A stretch of 64,000 nucleotides of DNA from UBA8437 sp964646205 (GTDB lineage Bacteria > Planctomycetota > Planctomycetia > Planctomycetales > Planctomycetaceae), in contig CAZYAZ010000010.1 of assembly GCA_964646205.1 (NCBI GenBank), positions 40,296-104,295 of the forward strand, read 5' to 3'. Positions within the stretch are counted from its first letter, which is position 1. The number at the start of each line of letters is the position of its first letter. Shown here one piece after another: positions 44,556 to 54,313 of the stretch. The notes beneath the pieces are model-generated. The model made no database searches. It was given only the letters and a program-made list of their open reading frames with translations, and was not told the DNA's origin. The translations under genes were made by a program, and so were the position numbers.

Positions 44556-45707
44556 ATGCGAATTGTCCACGTCATCACGAGATTGATCGTCGGAGGGGCA
44601 CAGGAAAACACCCTGTTGACAGCGGCGGGACAGGCCGAGGAATTCGGAGACGATGTGACCGTCGTCACCGGTCCGGGAGCGGGTCCCGAGGGGAGTCTGG
44701 AGGAATGGGCCCTCCAGAGAGGTCTCGCGCTGCGACTGGTCCCCGAGATGGGTCGGGCTATCCGGCCATGGAAAGACTGGAAAAGTTACCAGGCGATCGC
44801 CACCGCGATCCGAGAACTGTCTCCTGACATCGTTCACACTCACAGTTCCAAGGCAGGAATCCTTGGCCGCGCCGCCGCCAACCGCCAACGGGTCCCGGTC
44901 GTGCACACCATTCACGGTGCCGCCTTCCACTTTGGACAATCCCGGCTGTCACAGACGGTCTTCCGACAAGCCGAACGCTGGGCCGCACGACGCTGCCAGA
45001 GACTGATCGGCGTCTGTGATGCCATGACCCAACAGTACGTCAACGCGGGAATCGCTCCGCCAGAGATGTTCACGACGATCTACAGTGGAATGGACGTTGA
45101 ACCATTCCTGGATCCACCACGATCTCGCGAAGAAGTGAGAGCAGAACTGGGATTTGAAGAGGACAACATTGTCATCGGTAAGGTGGCCCGCCTCTTCAAT
45201 CTCAAGGGACACCGGTACCTGCTGGAGGCGGCTTCACAGATCATCGAGAACTGCCCACGTGCCAGGTTCCTGCTCGTCGGCGACGGGCCACTGCGTGAGC
45301 AATTCGAAGCCCAGATCTCTCGAGACGGACTGGCTGATCACTTCGTTCTCACCGGGCTCGTGCCCCCGGGGCAGATCCCCGAATTGATCCACGCCACCGA
45401 CCTGGTCGTCCACGCGAGCGTCTGGGAAGGACTGGCTCGGGTTTTGCCTCAATCGATGATCGCCGGGAAACCGGTCGTCAGTTTCGAAATCGACGGGGCG
45501 CCCGAAGTGGTGCTTCACGAAGAAACCGGGTTGCTGGTCCAGCCCGAATCGGTCGAAGGGTTGGTCGAGTCGGTGACAAGGCTGGTGGGTGACCAGGAGT
45601 TGCGACAACGCCTGGGAGACGAGGGTTGCCGACGGTGGACCGAAACATTCCGGTACCAGGAAATGGCTCGGCTGGTGCGAGAGGTCTACCAGGACGTGCT
45701 GGGCTGA
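44556..45707 (+). CDS. GT4-family glycosyltransferase
   Basis: The product is 383 residues with a GT-B fold: N-terminal domain MRIVHVITRLIVGGAQENTL, then VHTHSSKAGILGRAAA; C-terminal domain IGKVARLFNLKGHRYLLEA, FLLVGDGPLREQFE, and the donor-binding segment ASVWEGLARVLPQSMIAGKPVV followed by DGAPEVV. This is the capsule/exopolysaccharide-type GT4 pattern using a nucleotide sugar. There is no signal or TM segment, so it acts at the inner face of the membrane. The substrate is not predictable from the sequence. Confidence 0.9.
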   Translation: MRIVHVITRLIVGGAQENTLLTAAGQAEEFGDDVTVVTGPGAGPEGSLEEWALQRGLALRLVPEMGRAIRPWKDWKSYQAIATAIRELSPDIVHTHSSKAGILGRAAANRQRVPVVHTIHGAAFHFGQSRLSQTVFRQAERWAARRCQRLIGVCDAMTQQYVNAGIAPPEMFTTIYSGMDVEPFLDPPRSREEVRAELGFEEDNIVIGKVARLFNLKGHRYLLEAASQIIENCPRARFLLVGDGPLREQFEAQISRDGLADHFVLTGLVPPGQIPELIHATDLVVHASVWEGLARVLPQSMIAGKPVVSFEIDGAPEVVLHEETGLLVQPESVEGLVESVTRLVGDQELRQRLGDEGCRRWTETFRYQEMARLVREVYQDVLG

Positions 45708-45857
45708 GGACCGGAACTGTCAAAACAACCCGTCGATGGCAAATCGACACTGCCGCGAGCCTCACAACAGGCGACGCAACTCAATGCGGTTTGTTAGACT
45801 TATCGAATCGAGAGTAATTGATTCGTTGGTCGCACACGCCAAATCGAGGTCGTCTCC

Positions 45858-46448
45858 ATGTCGAGTTGGTCCACAACCCTGTTCACCAGCACGTTGCTGC
45901 TCTTCAGTTTCTCCGCTATCGCGGACGCCGGCCAGGTCAGTGTCAAAGGTGTGCACCTCTGTTGCGGAGCCTGCCAGGCCCGCGCCGAGAAGGCTCTCGA
46001 GGGAATCCCCGGATTGACCAAATCGGCAGTGGATCGCAACGCGAAAATCATCAGCTTCATCGCCGCAGACGCCAAGGCTCTCAGCACCGGCATTGCGTCG
46101 CTGGCCAAGTCGGGTTTCTACGGCACGGCGACTCACGACACAAAACCGATCAAGTTCCCACTCACCGGCGTCAAGAAGGGCGCCCGCGGTGACGCCCACA
46201 CCCTGCGTGGAGTCCATCTCTGTTGCGACGCCTGTGTCGTCGGTGCCCAGAAAGCCATCGAGACGGTCAAGGGCCTGCAGGCTATCGAGATCGATCGCAA
46301 GCAACGGACAGTCAAGCTGATCGGAAAAGGAATCCGGCTCGAGGAAGCCATTTCCGCTTTGAAGAAGGCCGGATTCTACTCACACGTTCACCCGCCGAAG
46401 AAACCCAAGACAAAATCGTCACAGAAAAACACCACGAAGAAAAAGTGA
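45858..46448 (+). CDS. Exported tandem HMA-like metal-binding protein
   Basis: The product is 196 residues with a signal peptide (residues 1-24, ending IADAG). Two heavy-metal-associated-like beta-alpha-beta domains occupy residues 26-85 and 110-175. Instead of the canonical MxCxxC, both carry HLCCxAC: Cys35, Cys36, Cys39 and Cys122, Cys123, Cys126. Each copy also keeps the downstream KAGFY / KSGFY motif. The C-terminal tail is Lys/Ser/Thr-rich. HMA domains bind Cu(I), Zn or Hg; the adjacent cysteine pair suggests a thiophilic metal. The next gene, a giant WD40 protein, begins 6 bp later. The 150-bp gap upstream has an inverted repeat (cgaatc/gattcg, 45804-45825). Confidence 0.8.
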   Translation: MSSWSTTLFTSTLLLFSFSAIADAGQVSVKGVHLCCGACQARAEKALEGIPGLTKSAVDRNAKIISFIAADAKALSTGIASLAKSGFYGTATHDTKPIKFPLTGVKKGARGDAHTLRGVHLCCDACVVGAQKAIETVKGLQAIEIDRKQRTVKLIGKGIRLEEAISALKKAGFYSHVHPPKKPKTKSSQKNTTKKK

Positions 46449-46454
46449 TCTGCC

Positions 46455-49400
46455 ATGGACTCGCGGCGAATCAGCGGTGGGGGCCTGCTGCTGGTCCTGT
46501 TGGCGGCTCCCGCCATGGCCTGGCAGGACACCACACCTCCTCCCCAGATCCAGTATCTCGAAGGCCTCCCACAACGGCCCTACGCGGTGGCGATCAGCCC
46601 CGACGCGCTCACTGTTCTGGCAGGAGGAATCGACGGCACGATCGGTGTCTGGGATCGCAAGACCGGTGAGCCCGTACGGGTCTTTCAGGGCGTCGCCGGT
46701 CCTGTTCTCGGTCTCTCGGTCTCTCGCAGCGGCAAGCACTACGCCGCCAGCGGAATCCACGGCCCGGTCAAGATATTTGACTTGCCCCGCCGCAACGCGG
46801 TCGCCGAGTTGACCGGACTCAGCGGCGACCCCACCTGCGTAGCAATTTCACCCGACGGAAAAGTGGCCGTCACCGGCGATGCCGCCAAGATCGTCCGTGT
46901 CTTTGACCTGGTCACCAAAAAGGCCGCTCGCGACCTGCCCGGCCACACCACCCCAATCAGCGGTGTGACATTCATTCCCCAGGTCCGCACCGTACTCGCT
47001 ACCGCCCAGGATGGCACATTGAGAGGCTGGCTCTACACCAACGGTGAAAACCAGGGCGTGGTCCACACCGCACCGGTCAACGCGGTCGTGGTCAACAACG
47101 AGGGCCGGTTGGTCGCGGTCGCTGGAAACGACGGGGTCGTCCGGATGGCCACCTGGCCGCCGGTCCCGTTCCAGCAACTGAACCAGCACGGAGCCAACGT
47201 CGCCGCAGTCGCCATCACCCCCGACGGCAAGACGATCGTCAGTGCCAGTGAGAACCAGCAATTGCAGGTTTTCGACGGGGCCACCGGCAAGGCCGGACGG
47301 GCCCTGGCCGGGCAACAGGGAACGACCACGTCGGTGGACATCCATCGCAACGGCAGCCTGGTTGTCACGGGCAACACCACAGGAACCTGGCAGGCGTGGG
47401 AGACAACCGAAGGAAAGGCTCGGCCCGGCCGCGGCGGACATCAACAGGGCATCCTCTCGATCTCGGTTTCCCCGGCCGACACTCCACGATTGGCCACCAC
47501 CGGGACCGACGGCACGGTCCGGGTCTGGACTCTCGTCGCGGACCCCGCCGCGTTGTCCGGACACGCCATGTCGCTGACGTCGATTGCCTTGTCCGCCGAC
47601 GGAAACACGCTCATCACCGGCAGTGCCGACAAGACCCTCAGGACCTGGACGACCGCCGACTCGAAACCGGGACGTTCCCTGCCGGCGATCGCCGGAACCG
47701 TCACCAACGTCGCGGCCGGCCCGAAGGGCGGTCTACTGGTTCGAGGCGACACGATGGGCCGAATCGAACTGACTCCTGCCAATGGCAAGCCACGTTCGCT
47801 CGGAGCTCACACCGGTGCCGTCACGGCGGTCGCTGTGCTCCCCGACGGAAAGACCACTATCACCGCCGGAGCCGACGGCAGAGTCCGCACGTGGACCCAC
47901 AGACCCGAACCCGCACAGACCTTCCCGGCCCATCCCGGCCCCGTTGGATTTGTCGCCCGTTCAACCGATGGCAAGCAATTGTTGACCGGATCGAACGACG
48001 GCAAACTGCGTCTGTTGGCCGCTGCCGGTGGCAAGATCATCCGGACATTGGATGGGCTGCCCGGAACAATCACCGCAGGTGGCTTCGCTCGCAACGCCAC
48101 ACTGCTGGTCGCCGGAAACAACCAGGGAAAGGTGCGAATCTGGAACACCGCAAACGGAACTGCCGTCGGTGAACTGGTGGTCCACGCGGGCGTGGTCACC
48201 GGGGTCGCGTTCCACCCGGACGGGAAGCGACTGGTCACGTCCGGTGCCGACGGCACCTGGAAGGTGTGGACGCTGCCATTGCCAGCACCCGCGGGAGCCA
48301 AGAAACCAGCAGCCAAGAAGAAGCCGACAGAGGCCATCAAGCCGGTGACAATGGTCACCGCACATCCCGGCGGAGTCACCTCGCTGGTCCTCTCCGCCGA
48401 TGGTGCCCAGGTGCTCACCGGCGGTGTCAACAAGCAGGTCCGACTGTTCGCACTCACCGGCCAGCCAGTTCGCAGTTTCTCAGGACACGCCAGCCCGGTT
48501 CGTGGCATCGCCCTGACAGCCGATCGTGTCGTGGCCGCCGGTGACGACAAGACGGTCCGCAGTTGGACCCGCTCCAACGGAGCCGCCGGCCCGATTGTGA
48601 CTCTGCCAGCCACCGTGCTCGGGTTGGCCGTCGACGCCAGCGGACAAAAAGCCGCCGCCACGCTGTCCGATGGCAGCGTCCGGGTTGTCGACCTGGTCAA
48701 CGGGGCGACCCTCGAGTGGTTCGTGGGTCACAAGGGACCGGTTCGCGGGGTGGCCTGGACAACGGCCGACACGATTGTCAGTGGTGGCGACGACAAGTCG
48801 ATGCGAACGGCCGTCGTCAGTGCCCTCTCGGTTCATATTGCCGACGCCACCGCCGTGGGTGACCTGGCCGTGCTGCCCGATGGCAGTGGCTATTTCACCG
48901 GTGGAGCCGATCGCACGTTGAAACAATGGACAAAGATCGGCAAGCCGGTCAGAACGCTGGCCACGCTGGCCACCGCTATCCGACACGTCTCGATCAGTCC
49001 CGACGGAAAAACCGTGACTGCCGGGGGCGACCCATTGACCTCGAACAAGGAACTCCGGGCATTCCAAGTCGCTGACGGCAAGCAGTTGTTCTCCGTGCAG
49101 ATGCCTTCGGGAATCACCGCTGTGACCATGGCGGGCAACTCACGGATCGCGGCGGCGGATTCGGCAAAGGCGCTGCGATGGTTCGATGCCGTGACCGGCA
49201 CCCTGCTCGAGTCCACGGTGACCACGGCCGTGGTCACCGACATGATCGCTAGCACCGATGGCCACCGGCTTTACCTGGCTGCCGCCGACAACAACGCCTG
49301 GATGATCCGATCATCACTGGACCACCTGTTCCGTGGGCACCAGGGAGCGGTCAGCGGCGTGGCCTGGTCGGCCGACGGACGCTGGCTGTTTTCCGCGGGC

Positions 49401-50981
49401 GCCGACAACACGCTCAGGCAATGGGACACCACGACCGGAAAAGCCACTCGTCTTTACTCCGGCAGCAACAAACCGCTGGTCTCGCTGGCGGCTTCAACCA
49501 ATGGCCAGCGACTGGTCGCTGCCACCAACGACAACCGGATCCTGGGCTGGCCGCTCAAGGCCGATGCCGCGGCAGCAGCGGTGGCCAGTGACCTGGCCAT
49601 CACCACGCCGACACCGATCATCGACGTGGCAATCAACGCGGACGGCACGATCATCGCCACCGGAGGAAACGACAACGTGATCTCGTTGTGGAGTTCGGCG
49701 ACGAGCAGTCTGAGGGAACGCCTGCCCGGCCACACCAGCACCCTGCGTACCGTCGCGATGTCATCCGACGCCCGTCACGTCATCAGCGGTGCCAATGACC
49801 GCTTCGTGATCCGTTTCACCCCGGCAGTCGTTGCCGCCTTCCAGGCTCACAAGACTCCCATCCGGGCCGCGGTCTTTTCTCCCGATGGACAGCACCTGAT
49901 CACCGCCGGAGACGACAAGCGGGTCGCACGCTGGATGGTCCCCGACGGTCAGCCCGTCAACGAATACACCGGATCCAGCGGCCCCGTACGGGCCCTGGCC
50001 ATCAGTGGCAACGGCACGCTACTGGCCGCCGGAGGTGACGACAAGATTCTCAGGACCTGGTCGGTCGCCGAGGGCCAGCCAATCACCCAGGCGACACTTC
50101 CGGCACCAATCACCGGCATCGCACTCGACGCAAACGGCACCACCATCGCTGCCACCTGTGACCTGATCGTCCGCCAGTTCGACATCGCCACTGTTGCCGA
50201 CAAGAGAACACTGGTTGCCCACCAGGATGGACACGGCCACACCAAGAATGCCACGGCCATCGCGCTGGCCGCTGGAGATCGCGGCATGGTCACCGTGGGC
50301 CTCGATCGAACACTTCGACACTGGTACGCCGCCGCCGGTCCACCACGGGCCGAACTGGCCGGTCACACCGGGCCGGTTTACTCATCGGCGTTCAGCCCCG
50401 ACGAGAAGCTACTGGCTACCGCGGGAGGAGATCGCACGGTGCGGCTGTGGAATCTCGAAACCGGCGAGGCTGCCGGAACACTCAAGGGACACACCCACCA
50501 GGTCACCGGCGTTTCCTTCAATCCCCAGGTCAAGCAATTGGCCAGTACCAGCCTGGACGGCACGCTGCGGCTGTGGCCGTTGGAAGGTGACGCCGAGGTG
50601 AAGGTCTTTCGTGACGGTGTCGAAGGCGGCCTGCTGGGCCTGGCGATCACTCCCAACGGCAACGGCATTTCGGTGGTCGGCCGCGATCGCCATTGGCGAC
50701 TTTTGGATCGCGCGACCCTGAAACCAGCACGTGATCTCGCCGGTCACGCCAGCCCGATCTATGCGGTGGCGTTCAACGGTTCGGGCAATCGCGCGGTGAC
50801 GCTGGACCGATCGGGCAAGCTGTTTCTCTGGGACGCAACCAACGGCAACATTCGCTTTCACCAGCAGCTGCCGCTGAAACGCGCGACCTCGGTGGCCTAC
50901 GCCCCCGACGGTAGCGAGGTCTTCGTCGCGGGCGACGACAAGCGACTCCTGAAGGTGGTCATCCCCACCAACGTCCGTTAG
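46455..50981 (+). CDS. Giant secreted WD40-repeat protein (1,508 aa)
   Basis: A signal peptide (residues 1-23, ending AMAWQ) is followed almost entirely by WD40 blades of about 41 residues, recognisable by repeated ISPDGK, GADNTLRQWD and GHTGPVYSSAFSPDEK motifs. By length there are about 35 blades, enough for five seven-bladed propellers. A Lys/Ala/Pro-rich insert (AKKPAAKKKPTEAIKP, about residue 615) marks a hinge between propellers. No catalytic domain, TM segment or anchor is seen. It is in an operon with the tandem HMA protein and convergent with the lipoprotein gene (11-bp gap). It resembles the 917-aa WD40 protein at 32471-35224. Confidence 0.9.
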   Translation: MDSRRISGGGLLLVLLAAPAMAWQDTTPPPQIQYLEGLPQRPYAVAISPDALTVLAGGIDGTIGVWDRKTGEPVRVFQGVAGPVLGLSVSRSGKHYAASGIHGPVKIFDLPRRNAVAELTGLSGDPTCVAISPDGKVAVTGDAAKIVRVFDLVTKKAARDLPGHTTPISGVTFIPQVRTVLATAQDGTLRGWLYTNGENQGVVHTAPVNAVVVNNEGRLVAVAGNDGVVRMATWPPVPFQQLNQHGANVAAVAITPDGKTIVSASENQQLQVFDGATGKAGRALAGQQGTTTSVDIHRNGSLVVTGNTTGTWQAWETTEGKARPGRGGHQQGILSISVSPADTPRLATTGTDGTVRVWTLVADPAALSGHAMSLTSIALSADGNTLITGSADKTLRTWTTADSKPGRSLPAIAGTVTNVAAGPKGGLLVRGDTMGRIELTPANGKPRSLGAHTGAVTAVAVLPDGKTTITAGADGRVRTWTHRPEPAQTFPAHPGPVGFVARSTDGKQLLTGSNDGKLRLLAAAGGKIIRTLDGLPGTITAGGFARNATLLVAGNNQGKVRIWNTANGTAVGELVVHAGVVTGVAFHPDGKRLVTSGADGTWKVWTLPLPAPAGAKKPAAKKKPTEAIKPVTMVTAHPGGVTSLVLSADGAQVLTGGVNKQVRLFALTGQPVRSFSGHASPVRGIALTADRVVAAGDDKTVRSWTRSNGAAGPIVTLPATVLGLAVDASGQKAAATLSDGSVRVVDLVNGATLEWFVGHKGPVRGVAWTTADTIVSGGDDKSMRTAVVSALSVHIADATAVGDLAVLPDGSGYFTGGADRTLKQWTKIGKPVRTLATLATAIRHVSISPDGKTVTAGGDPLTSNKELRAFQVADGKQLFSVQMPSGITAVTMAGNSRIAAADSAKALRWFDAVTGTLLESTVTTAVVTDMIASTDGHRLYLAAADNNAWMIRSSLDHLFRGHQGAVSGVAWSADGRWLFSAGADNTLRQWDTTTGKATRLYSGSNKPLVSLAASTNGQRLVAATNDNRILGWPLKADAAAAAVASDLAITTPTPIIDVAINADGTIIATGGNDNVISLWSSATSSLRERLPGHTSTLRTVAMSSDARHVISGANDRFVIRFTPAVVAAFQAHKTPIRAAVFSPDGQHLITAGDDKRVARWMVPDGQPVNEYTGSSGPVRALAISGNGTLLAAGGDDKILRTWSVAEGQPITQATLPAPITGIALDANGTTIAATCDLIVRQFDIATVADKRTLVAHQDGHGHTKNATAIALAAGDRGMVTVGLDRTLRHWYAAAGPPRAELAGHTGPVYSSAFSPDEKLLATAGGDRTVRLWNLETGEAAGTLKGHTHQVTGVSFNPQVKQLASTSLDGTLRLWPLEGDAEVKVFRDGVEGGLLGLAITPNGNGISVVGRDRHWRLLDRATLKPARDLAGHASPIYAVAFNGSGNRAVTLDRSGKLFLWDATNGNIRFHQQLPLKRATSVAYAPDGSEVFVAGDDKRLLKVVIPTNVR

Positions 50982-50992
50982 CCACGCCCGGC

Positions 50993-52675
50993 CTAGTAGC
51001 CGATGACCTGGATTTCGGCGAGGCCGGCAAAGCTGCTGGGCGCCCAGAGTGACTTGGCCTTGAGAATGACGTACCGGCCGGTGACCTGGTCAACAGGCAA
51101 CAAGATGCTGAAGTCCGGCTGGTCACTGGCCCCCGGTGCCCGGGGAATCGTGCCGCTGATCTCTGGAGTCAAATCGGTTCGTGAGTTGGCGACGAACACG
51201 TCAACATCCTTCCAGCCCCGATCGCGCTGGCCGCCCCCGTTGTAGTTCCAGACCCTTACGGCGGTGACAGTTTTTTCCGAACCCAGGTCCAGGATGATCG
51301 TGCCGGGCTTGCCCAAGGGATGCTGCCAACCGGTCATGGGATCCTCAGCATCCCACTTGCCATCCAGGACGGCTGAATGAGAACTCTTCTCGTAAACTCC
51401 AACCGAGGAAGCCACTTTGATGCCTTCCAGTGGTGCCGGTTCGATCGTCCCGATCAACACGGCCAGTTTCTTGGCCGCCCGGGCTGACGCGGCCTGTTCC
51501 TTGTCCTTCCGCGAGGCCACCTCGGACAATCGGCCGGGCAATTTGGCCAGCAATTCGACCGTTGTCACATCCACCTCACTGGGCAAGCCACGGAGCGCCA
51601 CGAGGTCGTCCTGGCCATGTCGTGACATCGCCGTGAAGGCAGCCCGCAGGGCCGATTCCAACTCGGGCCCATCCGCGTGCAAGGTCGAGAGCAACGCCAA
51701 CAACGTCTCAGCCGGCGGATCGGGAACGGCGGCCAGCGATGTCAGTACGGCGGCCTTTTGAGCCGAGGACTTGGCTGTCCCAAGCAACGGCAACAACAGT
51801 GGCCCAGCTCCAGACTCCCTGACCTGGCTCAGTTCTCGTACCGCATCCGGCCAACTGGCCTCCTGCTCGACCCGCGAAAGAACACCAACCATCGCTGGCA
51901 CGGCCAGTTCGGGTCGCCGCAATCTCCTGAGCATCTCCAGCGTGTTCTTGACCAGCCTCGGCTTGTCCTTGCTCCGGACGGCTTCCAGCAACAACGGGAT
52001 CGCCGTGTCGGGATCTCGCCGCAACTGGTTCTGAGCGGCCCGTACCTCGCTGCGCTGGGTCGAGGCAAGCATTTTCATCCACGACCCCAGTCGACGCCGT
52101 GCGGATCGATGTGCTTCGATGGCGGCCTTGAGTTCACGGACTGTTTCACGTTGCTCGGAAGTTGGCGCCATCGACAGCACGCCATCCAGGGCCGCAGTCG
52201 CCTCGTCCAGCTTCCCGGACTCCTGCAGTTCTTTCGCCTCGGCCAACCGTTGAGCTCGCTGCTCGGTCTTCTCCTGGGCCAATCGCCTGGCTTCAGCCTC
52301 CCGGGCCGACGACACCTGGGACTTGAGTGATTCGAGTTCCTTGAGACCTGCGACTTTCTCGTCCCCGTCGTCGGCCTCCGACAGCAGGGCTTCGACCGCG
52401 GCCACCTGCTTGTCAGCCTCGTCGAGGCGGGCATGATCGAGATGGTCAACGGCTGAGGCGAGCAACTTGATCCACGGCGCGGGTGGCAATTCCTGAGTGT
52501 CGCCCGGCGAGGACTTTGCCGAAACTGGATCGGTCGTTACCGGGTCACCGGAGGCATTGGTGTCGGGTCCCGGATCATCACCACCGCAACCCGGCACCGC
52601 CGACAACAGCCCGAGCACTGCCCAGGCTGCGACCGGTAACCAACAACGACTGGTGGTGGAATAGAACGGCATCAC
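50993..52675 (-). CDS. Lipoprotein with coiled coil, HEAT-like region and F5/8C-like domain
   Basis: The product is 560 residues from ATG 52675 (a second ATG follows directly). The N-terminal lipobox-like segment LLSAVPGC puts the lipidated Cys at residue 30, with Pro at -2, which is unusual. Residues about 75-190 are Glu/Ala/Lys/Gln-rich coiled coil, residues about 200-370 show HEAT-like helical repeats (AIPLLLEAVRSKDKP, GPLLLPLLGTAKSS), and residues about 415-560 form a discoidin (F5/8 type C)-like beta-sandwich (HPLGKPGTIILDLGSEKTV, AVRVWNYNGG, GRYVILKAKS, SFAGLAEIQVIGY). Last gene of the ExbBD-type cluster, 9 bp after the TPR gene. The discoidin domain suggests binding to a surface glycan or peptidoglycan. 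Confidence 0.85.
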   Translation of the reverse strand: MMPFYSTTSRCWLPVAAWAVLGLLSAVPGCGGDDPGPDTNASGDPVTTDPVSAKSSPGDTQELPPAPWIKLLASAVDHLDHARLDEADKQVAAVEALLSEADDGDEKVAGLKELESLKSQVSSAREAEARRLAQEKTEQRAQRLAEAKELQESGKLDEATAALDGVLSMAPTSEQRETVRELKAAIEAHRSARRRLGSWMKMLASTQRSEVRAAQNQLRRDPDTAIPLLLEAVRSKDKPRLVKNTLEMLRRLRRPELAVPAMVGVLSRVEQEASWPDAVRELSQVRESGAGPLLLPLLGTAKSSAQKAAVLTSLAAVPDPPAETLLALLSTLHADGPELESALRAAFTAMSRHGQDDLVALRGLPSEVDVTTVELLAKLPGRLSEVASRKDKEQAASARAAKKLAVLIGTIEPAPLEGIKVASSVGVYEKSSHSAVLDGKWDAEDPMTGWQHPLGKPGTIILDLGSEKTVTAVRVWNYNGGGQRDRGWKDVDVFVANSRTDLTPEISGTIPRAPGASDQPDFSILLPVDQVTGRYVILKAKSLWAPSSFAGLAEIQVIGY

Positions 52676-52684
52676 GGCAACCGG

Positions 52685-54313
52685 TTAGTTGTCCTTCTTG
52701 GATCCGCCCAGCGTGACGGAGATCTTGTACTTGTTCTGCAGGTGAGCGTGAGCCCGGCTGGCCTCACCCTTCTTGGGAAATCTCTTGCAGACCTGCTGGA
52801 ATGTCTTTATCGCCTGCTCCTTCTGACCGGCAGACTCGCGGGTGTAGCCGATCTGAAGCAAAGCCCACGGAGCTGAATTGGGAGCCCCGCCAATGATCTG
52901 GTTGTAGAGAATCACCGCTTCCTTGTACTGCTTCAACCGACGGTGGCACATGGCCATCTCGGTGTAATTGCTCGGAAAATTGGTGCACTGCCGGTAGAAA
53001 CCGATCGCCTCCTTGCATTTTCCCGAGTCACGGTAGGCGGTGGCGATATTCCAGAGCCAGGTCTGCGTGTTCTCGGCGTCAGCCTTGAGCAATTCCTGGT
53101 AAACGGCAATCGCCTTGTCGTACTGCCGGGCGTAATGGTGATAGGTGTAGGCGATGGCCGCGTGCCATCGATGGGGATTCTCGGCATCCAGTGGAACGTT
53201 GCGGCGGTAGGCCAGCACGCACGGCTCGTACTTCTTCTGATCACGGTAGGTCGTCGCGACCTGGCTGTTGCCCTCGATCTTGTTCTTGAACCGGGCATAA
53301 ACCGCACGTGCTTCGTCGTAACGCCCCTTGCGGCGGTAAAATCCAGCCAGCCGACCCAGCACATCGTCATCGCTACCAAAGACCTTCTGGATGTCGGCGT
53401 AGGTGGCCTCGACACTCTTGTCACGACCCGACGACTCGTACAGATCGGTGATCCAGTAGTAGTGCTGCCTGGCGGCAGCCTTCTGTTGGTCGGTCTGTCG
53501 TTCGGTCGGCACGTTCTGGCGAACCCAGGCCACTCCCAGGTCGGACAGCTTGACTCCCTTGGCCTGCTGCTTCTGGTCTCCGCTGAAGGCCCGGACCGGC
53601 GAATGCAAATGGGCCACGACCTGGTTGGTCAGCGTCTGATCTTTCCACGTTGTTTCCAGCGCCTTCACTCCGTCGTCGAAGGCCACCATGTAGAAGTGGT
53701 AGCTGGCAAGGTTCTTGGAGGCGTCGCGACAAATTGTTGCCGTCTCACGGGTCCGCTTGATGTCAAACGCCAGTTTCTTCCACAACTCGACGCGTGTCTT
53801 TGTGTCCTTCAACGTCGTGGCGATCGCGATCAGGTCATTGATGGCGTAAACCGAGACCACATGATCCGGGTAGGTGGTCAGCACCTCCTTGTACGCCTTC
53901 TTGGCCCGGCGAATCTCGCCCATGTTCTTGTAGGTCTGCCCGATGTAATACATCGACGCGGTCGCCTCTGGCGACTCGGGCCAGTAGTCCAGGACCGACT
54001 GGAAACCCTCCTTGATGGCCGTGTTGAGTTTCCTGAGCTGGCGTTGGCAAAGACTCCACTTCAACTGCGAATAGGGAGCCGCCTCGCTGTCTTCGTACAA
54101 CGTGAGATACTTCTCGTACTCGGCCAGCGCCACCTTCCACTTCTTCTCACCGTAATACTTCTCGGCGATCTTCAACTGGTACCGCTCGACCTCGCGGAGC
54201 TTCTTCCAGCGATCCAGTGACATCTCGTCAAGTCGCGCGGCGGTGGCCTGAGAACACAGCGTGGTTCCCAACACCATGGTGACGATCAGCAGCAGTCGAC
54301 CAGTCCGGCGCAT
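52685..54313 (-). CDS. Exported TPR-repeat protein
   Basis: The product is 542 residues from ATG 54313, which overlaps the upstream stop by one base (TGATG) and has AAGGAG 8 nt upstream. A signal peptide (residues 1-25, ending SQATAAR) precedes TPR units that resume repeatedly through the protein (KKWKVALAEYEKYLTLY, AKKAYKEVLTTYPDH, YDEARAVYARFK, YDKAIAVYQELLKAD, YKEAVILYNQIIG). The overall look recalls the CpoB/YbgF TPR protein of Tol-Pal. Coupled to the DUF4159 gene upstream. A scaffold role in the envelope complex is inferred. Confidence 0.88.
   Translation of the reverse strand: MRRTGRLLLIVTMVLGTTLCSQATAARLDEMSLDRWKKLREVERYQLKIAEKYYGEKKWKVALAEYEKYLTLYEDSEAAPYSQLKWSLCQRQLRKLNTAIKEGFQSVLDYWPESPEATASMYYIGQTYKNMGEIRRAKKAYKEVLTTYPDHVVSVYAINDLIAIATTLKDTKTRVELWKKLAFDIKRTRETATICRDASKNLASYHFYMVAFDDGVKALETTWKDQTLTNQVVAHLHSPVRAFSGDQKQQAKGVKLSDLGVAWVRQNVPTERQTDQQKAAARQHYYWITDLYESSGRDKSVEATYADIQKVFGSDDDVLGRLAGFYRRKGRYDEARAVYARFKNKIEGNSQVATTYRDQKKYEPCVLAYRRNVPLDAENPHRWHAAIAYTYHHYARQYDKAIAVYQELLKADAENTQTWLWNIATAYRDSGKCKEAIGFYRQCTNFPSNYTEMAMCHRRLKQYKEAVILYNQIIGGAPNSAPWALLQIGYTRESAGQKEQAIKTFQQVCKRFPKKGEASRAHAHLQNKYKISVTLGGSKKDN

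Noticed and set aside
45804..45825. Inverted repeat cgaatc...gattcg before the HMA gene
   Set aside because: Only 6 bp per arm with a 10-bp loop; could be an operator or chance, and not enough to call.
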